The notes beneath the pieces were generated by a model that saw nothing but the letters and a program-made list of their open reading frames with translations, did not search any database and was not told the origin of the DNA. A stretch of 64,000 nucleotides of DNA from Eutypa lata. Lineage: Eukaryota > Ascomycota > Sordariomycetes > Xylariales > Diatrypaceae. Both the position numbers and the translations under genes were made by a program. Shown here in pieces: positions 58,486 through 64,000 of this stretch (its first letter is position 1; each line of letters starts with the position of its first letter). The stretch lies in contig JAKULF010000005.1 of NCBI GenBank assembly GCA_022661535.1, forward strand, positions 4,092,001-4,156,000, given 5' to 3'.

Positions 58486-59821
58486 CTATATGGTGGCGAT
58501 GCCCTTCTGAAGCGCCTGGATGTACTGGAAATCAGACGAGTCTTCACCCAAGCTCCAGGCCACTATAAGTAATACGTTAGCACTCTATCCTAAAAGGATG
58601 TAAAAGAATTACGAAGGAAACCCGAGGTATTTATTTAGGTAGCACTTACTGACACCTCCAAGGCTACGGGGCTTGACAATCTGCTCGAATTTCTGGGCAA
58701 CGAAATCGGGCGTGTCCCAAGTCCAGAAGTTGCCCTCGGCAGGATCATAGTACCACTGGCCACCTTCAGTCGTGTCTGCTTGTCCGCTCGCAAGAACCGG
58801 CGGCACCTCTAGGAAGGTAACAGCCCCAGACAGCCCGGTGTCCTCGCCGTTGGCATCCTCGAGGACGGCGGTCTGGCAACCGACGGGCTCCGTGCATGCA
58901 GCCTGGGTCTTGAAGTACTTCGCATAGAAGGCGAAGCCCAGATTGAGCTTTTCGGCGTCGAAGCCAAGCTCGATGTACTTATCTATGGTGTTCAGCGACT
59001 CCTTGACGGATGTGTGGTGGTTGGTGGTAGTATCGCGTCTGGAGAAACATTTAGTCAGATACAGATACCCAGCGACTCATTGTTATTTCCTGTTTACTCA
59101 CCTGTTCATAATATCATAAGACATGACCTAATATCCCTTTGTTAGCTAACATGAATAACATAGTATCAGGATGATACTCACGTTGACGACATCGACGATG
59201 TCGTTGATCTTAGGAACTTGCTCAGCAGTGTAGGCAATCATGTCGATCTCTTTACCCGGTACGGCAATGGAAAGCTCCTTGTTACCGATGGCGGTCCTGA
59301 TCTCCTGCAAGAGCAAGGCGTAGTTGGTGATCTCATCAACCTTGCCTTCATTCGGGTTCTGCTTGTAGTCTTCGCCATTACCACCAGGGTACTCCCAATC
59401 GATATCTGTTATCATTTCTTAGCATCACGGCGTGGTAAAGAAAGCTTCTTCGATACACACCAACGCAGTCATAGCCAAGGTTCTCGAGGGTGGAAGCGAC
59501 GCCCTTCGCGAAGGTCTTACGCGAGGCATCGTCCTTCTGGCCAACAGAGAACCCGGCAGTGTCGCCCCAACCTCCGATTGCCACGCACATCTTGGTGCCA
59601 TCGTCAAAGAGGGAGCGGAGGGTAGCGACATCCACAAACGGCGCATACGTTTGAGGAGGGTCGACGTTGAACAGGGTGCTAGCAGCGAACGCCGTGATCA
59701 CATGAGTAATACCAGCAGTCTGGGCTTTGGTGATCGAGGAAGGGTGCCACTGGTCGTAGTAAACTGCGAACCTCGGTGCAGCAGCAGCAGCAGCAGTCGT
59801 GAGGGCCCGTGGAATATGCAT
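58486..59821 (-). CDS. GH18 chitinase-type hydrolase
   Basis: Family 18 glycosidase expected to cleave chitin or related GlcNAc polymers. Exons (minus): 59821-59461, 59405-59182, 59127-59102, 59038-58650, 58562-58486 (358 aa). FAVYYDQWHPSSI starts the barrel; CVAIGGWGDTAGF is the strand-3 SxGG-like motif; the catalytic DxxDxDxE reads DCVDIDWE with acid Glu about 125; VMSYDIMNR and GGVMAWSLGEDSSD complete the active-site strands. Exon 3 is a 26-nt micro-exon that encodes most of the MSYD block. The N-terminus has an Ala run but no clear hydrophobic signal peptide and lacks a carbohydrate-binding module, so an intracellular or unconventionally secreted enzyme is possible. Some non-enzymatic GH18 proteins exist, but this one keeps the acid. 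Confidence 0.92.
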
Positions 59822-61192
59822 GGTTAAGTTTTGGGAGTGAATGAATGTGATATAGCGAAAAGAAGGGTATCTAGAAGAGTAGGTTGTGTAAAGTTTTCTT
59901 AGTAGAACATCTAGGGAGGCATAGAGTAACATATATATATGCCAACGTTAAAGTCATAGACCTTTGTTCGTTGAATCACAAGTAGTACCTGTGCAACGTT
60001 GAAATCACCATATATCGATCGACATGTTTGCCGCGAATGGAAGCTTGTGACTCTAGGATCTAAGCAAAGGGACACAACACCAACGCTGGCCAGAGCTAGC
60101 GCCTTCCTAGAACTGTATAGGCCGGCAAATACCCCTAATATATTCTTTGCATACGTCATCCTAAAGCAGTAAGGATCTTCACGTGGTAGTCAGGAGCGCA
60201 ACAACTGCACTTGGCTGCTGATTGCGTACCCTATGCTCAAGATGCATGTTATCACTCAACCGTCAACCACACATGATATTAATAGGCTGCCTACATAGCC
60301 GACGGCCCACTCCCAGTGCCTGGTAAAGGCTCAGTTCAGTTTGGCAGGCCCCAGAAATGATCCCGCGATAATAGCTTGGCACCCGATCCGTCAGGTCTCC
60401 GCTTCGTCAATGTGGATATTTGATTGGAACAAGCATCTGAGTTGTAAGTAAATATACAAACAATAGTCAAGAAGGTGATTTATGTTAAATCATGCAATTC
60501 GAGAGTTCCATCATTATCTTTACACTCTAAGTTAGGTAGGTATAACTGCTACGTAACAAAACGAAATGCATGTGCACTGCTACATACTTCGATCTCAATG
60601 CTGATTGTCAGTTCAGGGGTAGTAGTGCACTATGTGCAAAAGGACAGACCAGCTACCCTATCTGGCAAGTGGGAATCAACGTTACCCCAGGAAGTGGACC
60701 AAATCGAATGCTTGATTTTGTTGTTTCAGCAACCTACAACCTATCTTTAGAAATTATCTAGCACCTTTCTATGAGGATGAAACGAAACAACTTACAATAG
60801 GCGAACCCGCTCTACAGAAACTAATCTGAATTTGTAAGTTAGCACAACCTATAATTACATCGTTTGGTGGTCTTTGGCAGTGATCATCGGTAGCAATTGC
60901 ACCATACATATTCATACATAGGTAACACCCGCGGGGAGTGATCATTTACCTACACAAGTAGGACGTTCAAGGCCATCTAGTACCGAGTCACAATAGCGCT
61001 TAATGCCGTGAAGTCTCAACATCTCGGTGACCCCAAAGCCGATTGATGCATAGCCCTTTCTGCCCACTTCGCGATCCTAACATGAAACTGAACTTGAGTA
61101 TTACGGGATTATCCATAGTTGCACTAACCCTAATAATCAGTTTGATGTTAAGAAGGTATTGTTGATTATTTCATTGTCTACCCCTCTCGGCC
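59822..61192. other. Intergenic, no gene seen
   Basis: About 1.4 kb upstream of the chitinase and downstream of the amidase. Frames are short (91 codons at most, plus 60475) and show no domain. Confidence 0.5.
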
Positions 61193-63016
61193 TCATTTGG
61201 CTGCTACAGCTACATCAATGGAGACTGCATCCTTTAGGAGTGACTTCTCGTCTATACTGATGTCTGCTTCGTGTAGTTTCTTTTCAACTGCGGCACCACT
61301 AGAAGTTTCAGGACCTTCACCAGAAATGGCCTTCTTCCAATCGAAGTTGGTTTCCCAAGCATGTCCGGCTTGGAGGATCTTCTTCTCTTGCCATAAACCC
61401 CCAACTATTTGCATTCCCACCGGTAGCAGGACCTCCGGGTCATCGCTTGCTTGTGTCAGCCCAACGGGCATTGTCATGGCAGGATGACCCGTCACGTTGA
61501 AAATGGCCGTGTTCGTGGTCAAGCCAATGCTGGGCTCAAAACAGGAACGGGGCGACTCGCGCGAGCCGTGCCTCGGGGCGGCATACGGTGTCGTCGGCAT
61601 AACGATTATGTCGAACTCCTCGAACGCCTGTTGGTACGCATCTCGAATGCGTCGTCCTACATTGACACACTTGCCATACAGCCCAGGGAACTTCTTCGAT
61701 AGGTAGAGCCCATTTATGACTGTGTTCTTCGTGGATGGGAACAGCTTGTCAAAGTTTTCGGCTGTCCATGGCAGCCGAGCTTGCTCGAATTCGGTGAGGT
61801 ACAGCCCCCTCCGGCCATGCGCTTGGCCCAACACGCCTGCCGCCCCTGAAACCCGTTGTTGGATCGTCCAGATGAGCGGCCCATCCAAATGGGATGGCAC
61901 CGAAACTTCCTTCACGGTAGCGCCTAGCTGTTCGAAGTTCTTCGCCGCAGAGAGAACCAGGTCCCTTACTTTTGGCCGCACAATTTGCTGCTGGAATCCT
62001 TCTACAAGGATGCCTACTTTTAAACCAGATAAGGGTTGTGTTGTGTTGCTCGTGCTTTCAAGCGATTTTGCGAACTGGAAAGAGCCATGGGCCCCAGATC
62101 CTAGCGACCTGTCATCAATACCGTCGTATCCAGCGATCGCATCGAGACATGTGGCAGTGTCCAAAACGGACCTAGCAAGCGGTCCAGTATGGTCATCAAT
62201 TGCGTCTCCGCTAGTGACCCCAGTATAGGGAACAAGCCCGTGTGTAGGCTTGAATCCAACGCCTAATGTTCTAATTAATCTCATATTTTCCACGTGTTGA
62301 TAGGCGTAAACACTTACATCCGCAAAGAGACGCAGGTACTCTGATAGAACCGCCTTGGTCTGTGCCAATAGCAAGATCCATGATACCTCCAGCGACGAGT
62401 GCTGCTCCTCCGGATGTGCTTCCACCGGCAGAATACCCCTGCTTGTGTGGGTTCTCGATGGTACCCTGAGCGCTTGTGAAAGAAGAAGTAGAGTTGCAGA
62501 AGCTTTCACAGACAGCCGTCCCATGGATATCGGCGCCTGCGTCGAGAGCACGGGTGACAACTGTCGCATCTGTGGAAGGACTCCACGCCGGGAAGGCATC
62601 ACTTCCAAAGAATTGTGGTACGCCAGCTACCGCTATACAGTCTTTCAGGCAGAGTGTCTTCCCTGCGAGGGCACCGCCATTCCCATCCCCCTTGATGAGG
62701 AATTTATGGGCCCATGCATGGCCGAATTCTTGCTCGGCATCCGATGGGAGTCGAACATTCTCTCGTGGATATCTTTTCAGGTCTGGGATAGGCTGGTAAT
62801 CTGGTAAGTTGAGAAGCTGTTCTGCGCAATCGTGTACGGCAGCTAGAAGCATATGGTAATCATCTGAGTCCTTCGGGTCAACCCCAACTCCAATCTCCTT
62901 CAATAATTGCTCTGCATCTCCTTTCTTGACGGGGTTGTTACTAGACTACGTTAGCATGATATGATCGAAGTGGTTACTCATACTTACTCCCCAACATCTT
63001 TGAAAAAGACAGACAT
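61193..63016 (-). CDS. Amidase-signature family hydrolase
   Basis: Ser-cisSer-Lys hydrolase of amides; the substrate is unknown. Exons (minus): 63016-62988, 62940-62318, 62262-61193 (573 aa). The triad is Lys about 109 (in CLKDCIAVAG), cis-Ser about 184 (GGSTSGG) and nucleophile Ser about 208 (DQGGSIRVP). The spacings of 75 and 24 residues equal those of fatty acid amide hydrolase, a strong check on the model. The second intron splits CGCVGFKPTHGLVPYTG, and the acceptor was chosen to restore that block. The first exon encodes only nine complete codons (MSVFFKDVG). No signal peptide is seen. Fungal members with this architecture act on aliphatic amides, indoleacetamide or formamide-type nitrogen sources, or as tailoring enzymes. 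Confidence 0.93.
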
Positions 63017-63770
63017 CTTGCTCGAAATCACACAGCTTGCACAAATTCTGAAATCAAGCCCTCGCATCCGTTTAACGAAGGAGAAGAATGTTCAGTCGGC
63101 ATCCTGTAAACCAAGCAGCAAAGGACCCCTTGACCCAACTCGAAGCTCTTCCATGTCACTAGTAAATTAGGCAACAAGGCGATTCCATGAGGTAAGAGAA
63201 AGTAAGTCGAGGCATAAGAAACAACCCCATTGTGGAGTCTCAACCTACTAGTTGGTCTACGAAATCTCCAAGTTTATAATCGGGTCATTTGGAGTTATGG
63301 TTTTCGGCTATCTTCACTACCCCAACCTTCTGCTTATCACTGGAGACATTCTGGGCCCACCCCGGTTTGGAGATGAATTGACTATCTATGCCATGTTTCT
63401 TAGTTCTGTCTGACTTTCCGTATCATATTACGAGCTTCAATTTCTTTGATATGGATTAGTCATTTCATTAGGGGGGGGGGGCTCATTAGTAACGCCACCA
63501 AGTCACTATTTTTTCGGCTTAAAAACATGTTGGCGATATGACAGGATAGTGAGTGAGCATATGGGTAAAATATATAATAAAGGGGGTTCAACAAAGTTGT
63601 ATGCCATTCGAACACGTAGCGCCAATTACCCCTGAATCTGATTTCTGGAGTCTATGGAATATTCTAGAATGGCAGGTAAGGTTATAGGGGGGAGAGGGGG
63701 TATACAGAAGTTAATGTCACCAATATTAACTATTAAATCCATAAGCCGCTTCAATATTATGGAATATAGC
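63017..63770. other. Intergenic, no gene seen
   Basis: Spacer of 754 bp between two minus-strand genes. It contains a run of about eleven G at 63471-63481. No coding frame is convincing. Confidence 0.5.
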
Positions 63771-64000
63771 CTATTCTTTTACAATTTGGACCACCAGCCT
63801 GCCTTTAAATGACTTATCCTGATACGCGTCCACTATTCCAGACACCTCTTCAAAAGGTACGACTGTAAGGTGAGATCCCACTTGACTCTTCTCCACCACA
63901 GACATCATCCTCTCCGTCGACTCTCTACTAGCAACGTAACTCCCCCGTAAGGTCAGTTCTCGGAAGACAATGATACTAGCATCGAACCTCCATTTCTCAG
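63771..64000 (-). CDS. Medium-chain (zinc-type) dehydrogenase, C-terminal end only
   Basis: Partial gene entering from the right edge; 75 residues plus stop are visible, with no start in the window. The order FRELTLRGSYVASRES, then VVPFEEVSGIVDAYQDKSFKGRLVVQIV is the usual C-terminal pattern of MDR alcohol/polyol dehydrogenases (the L-x-L-x-G-S segment and the x-GR-x-V-V end strand). Zinc ligands and the cofactor site lie outside the window, so cofactor and substrate cannot be stated. Confidence 0.75.
   Translation of the reverse strand, partial: EKWRFDASIIVFRELTLRGSYVASRESTERMMSVVEKSQVGSHLTVVPFEEVSGIVDAYQDKSFKGRLVVQIVKE

Noticed and set aside
1..64000. CRISPR arrays, operons, Shine-Dalgarno sites, rRNA
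   Set aside because: The window is eukaryotic nuclear DNA; no spaced perfect repeats or rRNA-like sequence were seen.

Overview
The window is nuclear DNA of a filamentous ascomycete, most likely a Pezizomycotina of the Sordariomycetes type (class inferred, not proven). The evidence is short spliceosomal introns of about 45-270 bp with GTRNGT donors, fungal-type Zn2Cys6 regulators, P450s, a bifunctional fungal diterpene cyclase and typical fungal housekeeping genes. All gene models below were built by hand, joining exons by frame and splice signal; every internal junction is phase-consistent. Many raw open frames start at non-ATG codons, so starts were moved to ATG.

Region 1 (1-18.7 kb) looks like a diterpenoid biosynthetic gene cluster. 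It holds a copalyl diphosphate/kaurene-synthase-like cyclase running off the left edge, a divergent P450, an FAD-linked oxidase, a seven-helix rhodopsin-like membrane protein, a second P450 and an AflR-like Zn2Cys6 regulator. The inferred order is cyclisation of GGPP to a labdane-derived skeleton, then oxidation by two P450s and an FAD enzyme under a local regulator. No GGPP synthase is visible; if present it would lie left of position 1.

Region 2 (18.7-25 kb) is gene-poor, AT-rich spacer around one small intron-rich gene, the YEATS protein Taf14. It probably marks the right border of the cluster.

Region 3 (25-53.4 kb) is mostly conserved housekeeping: a large Zn2Cys6 factor, an NmrA-like reductase, a GH13 maltase/isomaltase, Edc3, a DMT/EamA transporter, divergent PIF1 helicase and DNA ligase IV, uracil phosphoribosyltransferase divergent from a fluoride exporter, and a CorA-like membrane protein.

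Region 4 (53.9-64 kb) is accessory-looking again: a C2H2/fungal-trans regulator divergent from an SDR, a GH18 chitinase without an obvious secretion signal, an amidase-signature enzyme and the C-terminal end of a medium-chain dehydrogenase cut by the right edge.

No tRNA, rRNA, CRISPR, transposase or reverse transcriptase was recognised. The most notable signals are the diterpenoid cluster, a NAGNAG acceptor that decides whether zinc finger 1 of the C2H2 regulator keeps its last ligand, a degenerate 27-bp repeat field upstream of edc3, and a GC-AG intron in the FAD oxidase.
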